From NCBI RefSeq assembly GCF_002934545.1, contig NZ_PTJA01000021.1, forward strand, positions 1 to 56,582: 56,582 bases of DNA. Reading direction: 5' to 3'. The notes beneath the pieces were generated by a model. The model made no database searches and had not been told where the DNA came from. It was given only the letters and a program-made list of their open reading frames with translations. Origin of the DNA: Lacrimispora xylanisolvens. GTDB taxonomy: Bacteria > Bacillota > Clostridia > Lachnospirales > Lachnospiraceae. Numbering within the stretch: the stretch's first letter is position 1; each line of letters opens with the position of its first letter. Position numbers and translations under genes: made by a program. Below are positions 23,464 to 31,783 of the stretch, one piece after another.

Positions 23464-24361
23464 TACATTTTGGTATTGTCTGAAACAAGGTGTAATAAAC
23501 ATCTGCAGAAACATATTATTTTCCCTGGCCTCCATTGCAACAGTATCCGCATGCATTTTCCTTTTTTGTCTGTTCTTCTCTATTATGGTAAATGTACAGT
23601 ATGTAGTGAAAAATACGGAGAGCACAGTAGGAATCACTGTATTTTTTAATGAGGGTCTTGATAAGAACAAGATCACTGAGATTGGCAATGAGATTAAACA
23701 ACGAAAAGAAGTAAAAGAAGTAAAATTCACCTCTGCTGAGGACGCATGGTCAGAAGCAAAGAAAGAGTACTTCGGTGATATGCAGGATCTTGCAGAAGGC
23801 TTTGAAGAGGACAACCCCCTCGCCAATTCTTCTTCCTATTCAATATTTCTAAATGATTTAACCCAGCAGGATGAGCTTGTATCCTGGTTAAATGGAATAG
23901 AGGGAGTAAGGAAAGTTAATTATTCCAAGACAGCGGCAGAAGGTATGAACAGCTTAAACAAAGTGATAGGAATCCTTTCCATGCTGATCATTGGTATTCT
24001 TCTGGCTGTGGCTATTTTCTTAATCAGCAATACAATTTCCGTTGCAGCTGCGTTTCGTAAAAACGAGAACCAGATTATGAAGCTGATCGGTGCGACCAAT
24101 TATATGATCAGAGCACCCTTTGTGGTAGAAGGAGTCATCATTGGACTGGTGGGTGCCTCTCTTCCTCTGATCGCCATTTATTTTCTCTACCGTTCAGCAG
24201 TTGGATATGTAGTGACTAAGTTCAGCATTCTTTCCGGATTGTTTCAGTTTCTTCCCGTGGATGCCATATTTCCTTACATGGCGGCAACTGCTATGTCACT
24301 GGGACTTGGAATTGGATTCTTTGTCAGTTTCTTTACAATCCGGAAACATTTAAAAGTATAA
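23453..24361 (+). CDS. ftsX: Cell division membrane protein FtsX
   Basis: About 302 residues: a cytoplasmic start (MRISTFWYCLKQG), a first membrane helix, a large extracellular domain (about 45-160) and three C-terminal helices with the FtsX/MacB-type stretch RKNENQIMKLIGATNYMIRAPF. It relays FtsE ATP hydrolysis to an extracellular hydrolase. The ATG at 23453 inside ftsE matches the family N-terminus; an upstream in-frame ATG at 23429 would add eight residues and is less likely. Confidence 0.93.
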   Translation: MRISTFWYCLKQGVINICRNILFSLASIATVSACIFLFCLFFSIMVNVQYVVKNTESTVGITVFFNEGLDKNKITEIGNEIKQRKEVKEVKFTSAEDAWSEAKKEYFGDMQDLAEGFEEDNPLANSSSYSIFLNDLTQQDELVSWLNGIEGVRKVNYSKTAAEGMNSLNKVIGILSMLIIGILLAVAIFLISNTISVAAAFRKNENQIMKLIGATNYMIRAPFVVEGVIIGLVGASLPLIAIYFLYRSAVGYVVTKFSILSGLFQFLPVDAIFPYMAATAMSLGLGIGFFVSFFTIRKHLKV

Positions 24362-24373
24362 GGGGAGTCGTCC

Positions 24374-25576
24374 GTGAATCATGGAAAAAGACTGTTTGCA
24401 GTGGGAATCGGTCTTTTGATGACCGTATCATGTATATTTCCCTCCTATGGTACAAAGAATGATGTAAATGATGCAAAGAAAAAGGCCAGTTCCATGGAGG
24501 ATCAAAAAAAGGAAGTGGAATCAGCTTTAAAAGAGCTGGAAGGGCTGAAAGCGGATGCTGCGTCTTATGTGAAAGGTCTGGATGACAAACTGGCTGTCTA
24601 TGATAAGCAGCTAACGGCACTCACCGCCCAGATCTCAGCGAAAGAAGAGCAGATAAAAACTGCCAAAGCAGATCTTGAGACCGCAAAAAAAGCACAGGAA
24701 CATCAATACCGGAATATGAAACTCAGAATTCAATATATGTATGAAAAGGGTGAGACGAATTATCTGGACTTGCTGTTTAAGTCCGCCGATCTCACCCAGC
24801 TTTATAACCGGGCGGAATATATCAGAAGCATTGCTGCATATGATAGAAGAATGCTGGAGGATTATAAAAGAACCAAAGAAGAGGTCAGTCAGAGAGAAGC
24901 TCTGTTAAAGGCAGAATATGAGAATCTGCTTGGATTCCAGACTGCTGCCAGAGACAAAAAGCAGGAGGCTGAGGAACTTTTACAGGCAAAAAACCAGGAA
25001 CTTGCATCGGTTCAGACCAGGATAGCCAAGAACCAGGAAAACTTATCTGAACTGGAAAAGGATATAGCAGCTCAGGAACAGCGTATCAAAGAAATGGAAG
25101 CACAGATACGAAAACAAGAGGAAGAAGCACGGAAAGCTGCCCAGAAGGCTGGAAAAACGTATAATACGGTGGCAATCGGGAATATTAGCTTTATATGGCC
25201 CAGCCCGTCATCTTCAAGAATCACTTCTTCTTTCGGAGACAGAGAATCTCCAACCGAAGGAGCCTCTTCTAATCATCAGGGCATAGACATCGGAGCATCA
25301 ACCGGTGCCGGTATTGTAGCAGCAGCTTCCGGGACTGTAACGATCTCTACATACAGTTATTCTGCCGGCAATTATATCATGATTCATCATGGCGGGGGAG
25401 TCTATACTGTTTATATGCACTGTTCCGAACTCCTGGTTTCAGCGGGGCAGGAAGTGTCGCAGGGACAGTTAATTGCAAAAGTGGGTTCTACCGGGTATTC
25501 CACAGGACCGCATCTCCACTTTGGGATCAGAGTGAATGGAAGTTATGTAAATCCAGTGAAGTATGTAAGCCCATAA
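24374..25576 (+). CDS. EnvC-like M23 peptidase with coiled coil
   Basis: A 400-residue exported protein: signal peptide (to about residue 27), a long coiled coil (about 30-255, rich in Lys, Glu and Gln heptads) and a C-terminal LytM/M23 domain. The zinc ligands are intact: the His/Asp of NHQGIDIG, and the His residues of GPHLHFG, with HGGGVYTVYMHCSEL between. It may therefore be an active endopeptidase rather than a degenerate activator like E. coli EnvC. Its position after ftsEX marks it as the probable FtsX-controlled hydrolase. A GTG start lies six bases after AGGGGAG. Confidence 0.88.
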   Translation: MNHGKRLFAVGIGLLMTVSCIFPSYGTKNDVNDAKKKASSMEDQKKEVESALKELEGLKADAASYVKGLDDKLAVYDKQLTALTAQISAKEEQIKTAKADLETAKKAQEHQYRNMKLRIQYMYEKGETNYLDLLFKSADLTQLYNRAEYIRSIAAYDRRMLEDYKRTKEEVSQREALLKAEYENLLGFQTAARDKKQEAEELLQAKNQELASVQTRIAKNQENLSELEKDIAAQEQRIKEMEAQIRKQEEEARKAAQKAGKTYNTVAIGNISFIWPSPSSSRITSSFGDRESPTEGASSNHQGIDIGASTGAGIVAAASGTVTISTYSYSAGNYIMIHHGGGVYTVYMHCSELLVSAGQEVSQGQLIAKVGSTGYSTGPHLHFGIRVNGSYVNPVKYVSP

Positions 25577-25598
25577 TGAGCTAGATAGGAGAATGACA

Positions 25599-26894
25599 GT
25601 GGAAAGTAAGAATAAATTTTGGAAGGGTGCCCTAGTCGGAGCACTTCTTACCACATTGGCAGCCCTTGTAATTGTGGGGATGTCCTTAGGCATTTTTTTA
25701 ATTGGAAGAACTGCAATTGATAAGGGAACAACGGCTGAATCCGTTCAGGCAGAGAATCAGAACGGCGATCTGGATATGAACCGGATTGTGGCTAAGATTC
25801 AGACCATTCAAAGCGTAATAGATAAGTATTATCTCTTTGACGAAGACAATACGAAAGTGGAAGACTGGATCTATAAAGGAATGCTTTATGGCCTTGAGGA
25901 TCCCTACACGGTTTATTACACGGCTGATGAATATAAAAAACTGATGGAAGATACAGCCGGAGAATACTGCGGGATTGGTGTGATGGTAAGTCAGAATCCC
26001 TCAACGGGAGTCATTACAGTCAGCAAGGTATTTGAAGGAACTCCCGGGGCGGAAGCAGGAATACTGCCTGGTGATATCCTTTATAAGGTAGGCAGCAAAG
26101 AAGTGACAGGAATTGATCTGGAACTGGTAGTAAAGGATTACATCAAAGGCGAAAAAGGAACACCTGTGACAATCACTGTACTTCGTAAGGAGGCAGGCGA
26201 TTATATCGATATGACCATGGAACGCCGGCAGATTACAGTGCCTACAGTTGAGTATGAAATGCTGGCTGACAATGTTGGATATATTTCAGTCAGTCAGTTC
26301 GATACGGTAACTGCTGATCAGTTTAAAGGTGCAATCGATGATCTGGAGAAAAAGGGAATGAAAAAGCTGGTGGTTGATTTAAGAAATAACCCTGGCGGAG
26401 TCGTGGATGCAGTTGTATCCATGCTGGATTACATTCTTCCCGATAATCTGGTCATTGAAGGCGATCCCAATCTGGTAAGAACCAAAAAAGATAAAACCCT
26501 TCTTGTTTATATGGCAGATAAGAACGGAAAAGGTGATCAGTATTATGCATCAGATGGTCATCAGGTAGATGTTCCAATGGCAGTTCTGGTGAATGGTCAG
26601 TCTGCAAGTGCATCTGAGGTCTTCTCCGGTGCCCTTAAGGCATATAAGAAAGCAAAGCTTGTAGGTACTAAAACATTTGGCAAGGGGATTGTGCAGACCC
26701 TGTTCCCGTTAGATAACGGAACTGCAATTAAGATGACAGTTGCCCATTACTATACGCCAAGCGGTTTTGATCTTCATAAAAAGGGCCTTGAACCAGATGT
26801 TCCCGTAGAATTAAAAGAAGAGCTGAAAACAAAAATTAAGATTGAGCATAATGAAGACAATCAGCTGATAGAAGCAATTAATGCTTTAAAATAA
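25599..26894 (+). CDS. S41 family C-terminal processing peptidase (CtpA-like)
   Basis: About 431 residues with an N-terminal membrane anchor (GALVGALLTTLAALVIVG), a PDZ domain (about 115-200, with GIGVMVSQNP and GILPGDILYKV) and the S41 catalytic core. The Ser/Lys dyad lies in NGQSASASEVFSG and TFGKGIVQT. CtpA-type proteases trim cell-envelope proteins and can control hydrolase levels, which fits its place after ftsEX and the M23 gene. AGGAG at 25587-25591 lies one base before an ATG (25593) and seven before a GTG (25599), so the GTG is preferred. A terminator follows. Confidence 0.88.
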   Translation: MESKNKFWKGALVGALLTTLAALVIVGMSLGIFLIGRTAIDKGTTAESVQAENQNGDLDMNRIVAKIQTIQSVIDKYYLFDEDNTKVEDWIYKGMLYGLEDPYTVYYTADEYKKLMEDTAGEYCGIGVMVSQNPSTGVITVSKVFEGTPGAEAGILPGDILYKVGSKEVTGIDLELVVKDYIKGEKGTPVTITVLRKEAGDYIDMTMERRQITVPTVEYEMLADNVGYISVSQFDTVTADQFKGAIDDLEKKGMKKLVVDLRNNPGGVVDAVVSMLDYILPDNLVIEGDPNLVRTKKDKTLLVYMADKNGKGDQYYASDGHQVDVPMAVLVNGQSASASEVFSGALKAYKKAKLVGTKTFGKGIVQTLFPLDNGTAIKMTVAHYYTPSGFDLHKKGLEPDVPVELKEELKTKIKIEHNEDNQLIEAINALK

Positions 26895-26898
26895 AAAT

Positions 26899-26949
26899 AA
26901 AGCCCTTAAGAGACAACAGCAATTTCATTGCCGGTTTCTTAAGGGCTTT
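26899..26949. terminator. Bidirectional terminator
   Basis: Perfect 12-bp arms AAAGCCCTTAAG/CTTAAGGGCTTT around a 27-nt loop, between the convergent protease and threonine aldolase genes. Confidence 0.8.
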
Positions 26950-26953
26950 CTCA

Positions 26954-27982
26954 TTACAGGGAGCAGTTCTTCAGTATACTTAGAAAATGCCTGCATGCAT
27001 CTTCTCTGGTCGCCCAGGAGGTAACCAGACGAATGGCAGAGTGGCCATCAGCTCTTTTTTCCTGTATGGAGAATACAAATTCTTTCTCCAGCTTTTCTAT
27101 CACATCATCAGGAAATATTGGAAACAGCTGATTCGTTAATGAGGCAGAATAAAAAGAGTAGCCGCAGTCAATAATTCCCTTTCTTAAGATTTCTGCCATG
27201 GAATTGGCATGGGAAGCCAGATCATAGTAGAGGTTGTCTGTAAATAACTCCTCAAACTGAATGCCAAGGAGCCAGCCTTTTGCCAGCAGAGCTCCACGCT
27301 GTTTCATCATGAAGCGGAAATCCGGTTTTAAATCCGGATTGCTGATAATTAAAGCTTCACCAAACAAAGCACCGGCTTTTGTTCCCCCGATATAAAAAAC
27401 ATCAGTTAAAGCAGCTATATCTTTTATAGTCAAATCATTCACCGGGCTGGTCAGTGCAGATCCCAGTCGGGCGCCATCTAAAAAGAGATAAAGGTTTTTT
27501 GAAAGGCACAGACTGCTGATTGCTTCCAGTTCTGCTTTGGAATACTGGGTTCCGATTTCGGTGGAGTTTGAGATGTAGACCATCTTGGGCTGTACCATAT
27601 GTTCGTCTGTATGATGATCCAACGCCTGAATGATATCATCAGGAGTCAGTTTTCCGTCTCTTCCAGGCATAGCCAGAACTTTATGGCCTGTGGCTTCTAT
27701 CGCACCGGTTTCATGGACATTAATATGTCCCTGAGCGACACAGATCACTGCCTGCCACGGTTTGAGAGCAGCTCCGATGGTAATCAGGTTCGTCTGGGTT
27801 CCCCCCACAATAAAATGAACATCAGCGTCCTCACGCCCGATTTCCCGTCTGATCATCTCCCTGGCACGGGTACAGTGCCCGTCAGTTCCGTATCCGCTGT
27901 TCTGATCCAGATTGGTCCGTGTGATCGCTTCCAGAATCCTTGGATGCGCGCCTTCGCTGTAATCGTTATTAAAGCTATACAT
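26954..27982 (-). CDS. Low-specificity threonine aldolase family protein
   Basis: About 342 residues, a fold-type I PLP enzyme of the threonine aldolase/beta-eliminating lyase family that cleaves L-threonine (or allo-threonine) to glycine and acetaldehyde. Landmarks: the N-terminal FNNDYSEGAHPRIL, GGTQTNL, SNSTEIGTQYSKAEL, the LDGARLGSAL Asp-Arg pair, and the PLP lysine in GGTKAGALFG. AGGAGGA fixes the start at 27982; in-frame codons further upstream lack a ribosome site. Transcribed alone, divergently from the dehydratase operon. Confidence 0.85.
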   Translation of the reverse strand: MYSFNNDYSEGAHPRILEAITRTNLDQNSGYGTDGHCTRAREMIRREIGREDADVHFIVGGTQTNLITIGAALKPWQAVICVAQGHINVHETGAIEATGHKVLAMPGRDGKLTPDDIIQALDHHTDEHMVQPKMVYISNSTEIGTQYSKAELEAISSLCLSKNLYLFLDGARLGSALTSPVNDLTIKDIAALTDVFYIGGTKAGALFGEALIISNPDLKPDFRFMMKQRGALLAKGWLLGIQFEELFTDNLYYDLASHANSMAEILRKGIIDCGYSFYSASLTNQLFPIFPDDVIEKLEKEFVFSIQEKRADGHSAIRLVTSWATREDACRHFLSILKNCSL

Positions 27983-28017
27983 AAAATGTCCTCCTGATGA
28001 TTGATGGTATAAAAAAT

Positions 28018-28046
28018 ATGATATACTAAATGGGACAGATTTACAA
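28018..28046 (-). promoter_or_regulatory. Promoter of the threonine aldolase gene
   Basis: Minus strand: TTGTAA (28046-28041), 17-nt spacer, TATCAT (28023-28018), 36 nt before the start codon. Confidence 0.55.
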
Positions 28047-28067
28047 TGGCAGATGGACAAGTATAAT
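28040..28067 (+). promoter_or_regulatory. Possible promoter of the dehydratase operon
   Basis: TTTACA (28040-28045), 16-nt spacer, TATAAT (28062-28067). Its -35 overlaps that of the opposite threonine aldolase promoter, so the two would compete for polymerase. A leader of about 100 nt would precede the first gene. Confidence 0.5.
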
Positions 28068-28175
28068 ATAATCTTATGTTATAGTAAATATTCATATCAT
28101 GTATTATTATTATATTAATGGCTGTGGTAAAATAAATAAAAGAATATGTATTACGTATGAGCAGGAGGAAACCTT

Positions 28176-28655
28176 ATGCCGACAGGTGCAATTTTTAAAT
28201 TTCATAATGATCTGGATACGGATCAGATTATAGGATCCCAGTATCTGTTATTACCTGACCTTGAAGAAATGAAAGTACATACATTTGAATCGCTTGATCC
28301 CGACTTTCCTAAAAAAGTAAAGGCGGGAGATTATGTAGTGGGAGGGGAGAATTTTGGATGCGGTTCGTCCAGAGAGCAGGCACCGGGAGTGTTGAAGGCT
28401 CTTGGTGTTGAAGCAGTGATCGCCAAATCATTTGCCAGAATTTTCTTTCGGAATGCAATTAATATCGGACTTCCTGTGATCGTGTGCAAAGAACTTCCGG
28501 ATGACGTAAATACAGGTGATGTGATGGAGCTGTCTTTGTCAGAGGGAATCGTTAAGGCAAAGGGAAAAGAGTACTCCTGTACGAAGCTTCCGGAATATAT
28601 GCAGAATATTTTGAATCAGGGCGGCCTGATTGCATCTTTAAATAAGGAGGAATAA
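28176..28655 (+). CDS. Aconitase-superfamily dehydratase, small subunit (LeuD/DmdB type), first pair
   Basis: A 159-residue swivel-domain subunit of an isopropylmalate dehydratase-type enzyme. The conserved FGCGSSREQAPG and RIFFRNAINIG motifs are present, and the N-terminal DLDTDQIIGSQYL segment carries the loop that selects substrate. That loop reads YLLL here; an Arg in the loop (YLRT) is associated with homoaconitase in archaeal enzymes, so a non-tricarboxylate substrate is more likely. It heads a four-gene operon of two small/large pairs; CAGGAGGA precedes the ATG. Confidence 0.85.
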   Translation: MPTGAIFKFHNDLDTDQIIGSQYLLLPDLEEMKVHTFESLDPDFPKKVKAGDYVVGGENFGCGSSREQAPGVLKALGVEAVIAKSFARIFFRNAINIGLPVIVCKELPDDVNTGDVMELSLSEGIVKAKGKEYSCTKLPEYMQNILNQGGLIASLNKEE

Positions 28656-28657
28656 GT

Positions 28658-29899
28658 ATGGGAATGACAATCGCAGAAAAAATAATAGCGGCTGCTGCCG
28701 GTGTGGATCATGTAAAGCCGGGGGACATTCATACTGTTAATTTAGACCGCCTGATGAGCAATGACGGAACAACTCATTTAACCGTTGATATGTATCACAA
28801 CAAGCTGACCAATCCCCGTATTGCAGATCCTGAAAAACTGGTCTTTATAGTAGATCACAATGTGCCTGCAGATAATCCAAAGACTGCGGCAGCCCAGAAG
28901 AAGATGAGAGATTTTGCCAGAGAGCATCAGATTGATTTCTGGGAGGGAAAGGGCGTATGCCATCAGATTATGATGGAAAACTACGTTTGTCCTGGAGAAC
29001 TGATTTTTGGAGCAGACAGCCATACCTGCACGTATGGTGCGTTAGGTGCCTTTGGTACAGGCGTTGGTTGTACGGATTTTCTTTATGGTATGGTTACAGG
29101 GACATCCTGGGTGCTGGTTCCGGAGTCAGTTAAATTCAATCTGGTTGGAAAGCTTCCAGAGGGAGTTTATCCAAGAGATTTAATGCTTACCATTATTGGT
29201 CAGATTGGTGCCAATGGATGCAACTATCAGGTGATGGAATTTTGCGGAGAGGGAGCAAAGACACTGAGTGTCAATGACCGTATGGTTTTATGCAACTTGT
29301 CCGTTGAAGCAGGAGCAAAAACCGGTATCTTTGAGGCCGATGAAATCGCCCTTGCGTATTTAGAAGAGCATGGGAGAAAGCCAAAAGCTGTATATAAAAG
29401 TGATCCTGATGCTGTTTATGCAAGGGAATATACCATTGATTTGTCTGCTATCCAGCCAGTGATTGCAAGACCGGATTTTGTAGATGATGTGGTTCCTGCA
29501 AAAGAAGTCTGCGGCGTGAAAATAGATGAAGCATTTTTAGGGTCCTGCAACAATGGCAGGATTGAAGAACTGAGAATCGGAGCCGGTATTATTAAGGGAA
29601 AAAAGGTAGCGGACAGTGTCCGGTTTTTGGTTGTCCCGGCAAGCCTTTCCGTATACAAACAGGCATTAAAGGAAGGACTCATAGACATTTTCATGGAATC
29701 TGGTGCAATTGTTATGAATCCCAACTGCAGTGTCTGCTGGGGAAGCTGTCAGGGTGTCATTGGTGAGAATGAGGTTCTCATCAGTACCGGAACCCGTAAT
29801 TTTAAAGGCAGGGCAGGTCATCCCAGTTCCAAGGTATATTTAGGTTCTGCTGCCACAGTGACGGCATCAGCGATTGCAGGAGAAATTACGCTGGCATAA
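28658..29899 (+). CDS. Aconitase-superfamily dehydratase, large subunit (LeuC/DmdA type), first pair
   Basis: A 413-residue [4Fe-4S] subunit, the length of the archaeal-type LeuC2/HacA/DmdA group rather than the longer enterobacterial LeuC. Conserved segments are GADSHTCTYGALGAFGTGVG, the first cluster Cys in GSCNNGR (usually GSCTNGR; the Thr is replaced by Asn) and the Cys pair in NPNCSVCWG. The Asn substitution and the WGSCQG sequence set it apart from its paralogue downstream. The start lies three bases after the small-subunit stop with AAGGAGG. The substrate may be a C4-C7 (methyl)malate-type acid; unproven. Confidence 0.85.
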   Translation: MGMTIAEKIIAAAAGVDHVKPGDIHTVNLDRLMSNDGTTHLTVDMYHNKLTNPRIADPEKLVFIVDHNVPADNPKTAAAQKKMRDFAREHQIDFWEGKGVCHQIMMENYVCPGELIFGADSHTCTYGALGAFGTGVGCTDFLYGMVTGTSWVLVPESVKFNLVGKLPEGVYPRDLMLTIIGQIGANGCNYQVMEFCGEGAKTLSVNDRMVLCNLSVEAGAKTGIFEADEIALAYLEEHGRKPKAVYKSDPDAVYAREYTIDLSAIQPVIARPDFVDDVVPAKEVCGVKIDEAFLGSCNNGRIEELRIGAGIIKGKKVADSVRFLVVPASLSVYKQALKEGLIDIFMESGAIVMNPNCSVCWGSCQGVIGENEVLISTGTRNFKGRAGHPSSKVYLGSAATVTASAIAGEITLA

Positions 29900-29919
29900 T
29901 CAGGGGAAAGGATATAAAA

Positions 29920-30411
29920 ATGGAGACATTTACAGGAAAAGTCTGGGTTCTTGGAGATGATATTGACACCGATATCATTATTCCTACGGAATATCTGGCA
30001 CTAAAAACCATAGATGAGATGAAGCAGTATGGCTTTAGCCCTCTCCGGCCGGAACTGGCTGGACTGATCAAAGAAGGAGATATCATAGTAGCTGGTAAAA
30101 ATTTTGGCTGCGGATCTTCCAGGGAGCAGGCGCCTGAGATTATTAAGGCTCTTGGTGTGAAATGCGTAATAGCCAAATCCTTTGCCAGAATATTTTTCCG
30201 CAATTCCATTAACAATGGTCTGCTTCTTATGGAACAGCCGGATTTATATGATGATATGACAGAAGGTGATATCATTCAGGTTACGGTAAATGAACATGTG
30301 GAATACCAGGGCAGATTTTATCAGATTGCATCGCTGCCTCAGAATCTGGTTGATATTATCAGTGCAGGCGGACTGGTAAAAGCCATGAGAAAACGCAACG
30401 GACTGGATTAA
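29920..30411 (+). CDS. Aconitase-superfamily dehydratase, small subunit, second pair
   Basis: A 163-residue LeuD-type subunit paralogous to the one at 28176. Motifs: GDDIDTDIIIPTEYL, FGCGSSREQAPE and RIFFRNSINNG. Its substrate-selecting loop reads YLAL, again without the arginine associated with homoaconitase. It sits 21 nt after the first large subunit and 10 nt before the second, so all four genes are one transcript. AGGGGAAAGGA precedes the ATG. Confidence 0.85.
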   Translation: METFTGKVWVLGDDIDTDIIIPTEYLALKTIDEMKQYGFSPLRPELAGLIKEGDIIVAGKNFGCGSSREQAPEIIKALGVKCVIAKSFARIFFRNSINNGLLLMEQPDLYDDMTEGDIIQVTVNEHVEYQGRFYQIASLPQNLVDIISAGGLVKAMRKRNGLD

Positions 30412-30420
30412 GGAGGGGCA

Positions 30421-31668
30421 ATGGGATACACAATCATTGAAAAAATAATCAGGCATAATACAGGTGCTCAAAATGTAAAGCCGGGAGATATTGTGACTGT
30501 GAAAGCAGACAGGGTAATGATTCATGATATTTTTATTCCCTTTGTAGCAGATAAATTTGAAGAAATGGGCTTTAAAAAGCTTTGGGATCCGGATAAAGCG
30601 GTTCTCATCTATGATCATCTGGTTCCAGCCAGCCAGCTTGATGACACCAGGCATTTTCGGATCGGAGATGCATTTGCAGCAAAATACGGAATGAAGCATG
30701 TTCACAGAAGTGATGGAATCTGCCATCAGCTGATGACGGAAGCGGGATACGTAAAACCGGGAGATGTGGTTTTTGGGACAGACAGCCATACCACTACATA
30801 TGGCTGTGTGGGAGCATTTTCTTCCGGAATCGGTTATACGGAGATGGCAAGTATTCTGGGTACCGGTACCATGTGGATCAAGGTACCGGAGACGATTAAG
30901 GTGGTAATTGAAGGAAAACTTCCGGATGATGTGATGTCTAAGGATATTATTCTGCGCCTGATCGGGGATCTGGGTGCAGACGGAGCCACTTATCTGGCTC
31001 TTGAATTTACAGGAAGCACCGTGGAGGAGATGTCGGTGTCAAGCCGCATGACCATAGCCAATATGGCTGTTGAGGCAGGTGCAAAATGTGCCTTGTTTAC
31101 TCCGGATGAGAAAACGGCTGAGTATTGTGAAATACAGCTGAACGAATTTCAGAAGAGTCTGACTGGAGATGAGGATGGGGTTTACAAAAAAGTAATTCGG
31201 TATCGTGCAGAGGATTTTGTTCCTGTTATGGCATGTCCTTCCCAGGTGGATAAAATCAAGCCCGTCAGTGAACTGGAGGGGATCGATATTGACCAGGTAT
31301 TTATCGGTTCCTGCACCAATGGGCGTCTGGAGGATCTGGCAGCGGCAGCAGAGGTGTTAAAGGGCAAAAAGGTAGCTGATTACGTAAAGCTTATTGTGAC
31401 ACCTGCAAGCCGGAAGATCTACCAGGAAGCCATGGACCAGGGAATCATGGAGATTCTGTCTGAGGCAGGTGCCATTATCACCCATCCGGGATGCGGATTA
31501 TGCTGCGGAAGAACCGGAGGAATTCTAAGTGACGGGGAACGGGTAGTGGCTACCAATAACCGGAATTTCCTGGGAAGAATGGGAACTTCCAAAGTTGAAA
31601 TATATCTGGCTTCTCCCAAAACGGCCGCCGCCTGTGCATTAGCCGGCCGAATTGTAAGCGCTGAATAG
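30421..31668 (+). CDS. Aconitase-superfamily dehydratase, large subunit, second pair
   Basis: A 415-residue [4Fe-4S] subunit with canonical motifs: GTDSHTTTYGCVGAFSSGIG, GSCTNGR and HPGCGLCCGRTGG, giving three cluster cysteines. It is closer to a typical type-2 isopropylmalate dehydratase large subunit than the first copy. No leuA or leuB lies nearby, so a leucine-biosynthetic role is not shown by context. AAGGAGGG precedes the ATG. No clear terminator is visible before uvrB. Confidence 0.85.
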   Translation: MGYTIIEKIIRHNTGAQNVKPGDIVTVKADRVMIHDIFIPFVADKFEEMGFKKLWDPDKAVLIYDHLVPASQLDDTRHFRIGDAFAAKYGMKHVHRSDGICHQLMTEAGYVKPGDVVFGTDSHTTTYGCVGAFSSGIGYTEMASILGTGTMWIKVPETIKVVIEGKLPDDVMSKDIILRLIGDLGADGATYLALEFTGSTVEEMSVSSRMTIANMAVEAGAKCALFTPDEKTAEYCEIQLNEFQKSLTGDEDGVYKKVIRYRAEDFVPVMACPSQVDKIKPVSELEGIDIDQVFIGSCTNGRLEDLAAAAEVLKGKKVADYVKLIVTPASRKIYQEAMDQGIMEILSEAGAIITHPGCGLCCGRTGGILSDGERVVATNNRNFLGRMGTSKVEIYLASPKTAAACALAGRIVSAE

Positions 31669-31736
31669 CAGCAGATTACTAAAAAATAAAATCAGAACAA
31701 ATGTTCCTTCCCTGCCTATACTTTTTATCTTTGCTA

Positions 31737-31745
31737 TGTTATAAT
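31737..31745 (+). promoter_or_regulatory. Extended -10 element before uvrB
   Basis: TGTTATAAT, an extended -10 promoter element, lies 39 nt before the uvrB ATG; the -35 region (TATACT near 31717) is poor. I see no LexA-type box in this short stretch. Confidence 0.5.
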
Positions 31746-31783
31746 CCTGGTACGATAGTTCACCAAGGAGGTAAAAAGAACGT

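Noticed and set aside
23314-23826. 170-residue minus-strand frame across ftsE/ftsX
   Set aside because: Antisense to ftsEX with no motif; the sense genes are unambiguous.
30244-30789. 181-residue minus-strand frame across the second dehydratase pair
   Set aside because: Antisense to conserved genes, His/Cys/Ile-rich translation typical of a reverse-strand shadow.
28176-31668. Calling the operon leuCD for leucine biosynthesis
   Set aside because: Two divergent pairs without leuA or leuB do not justify the symbol; the substrate cannot be read from sequence.
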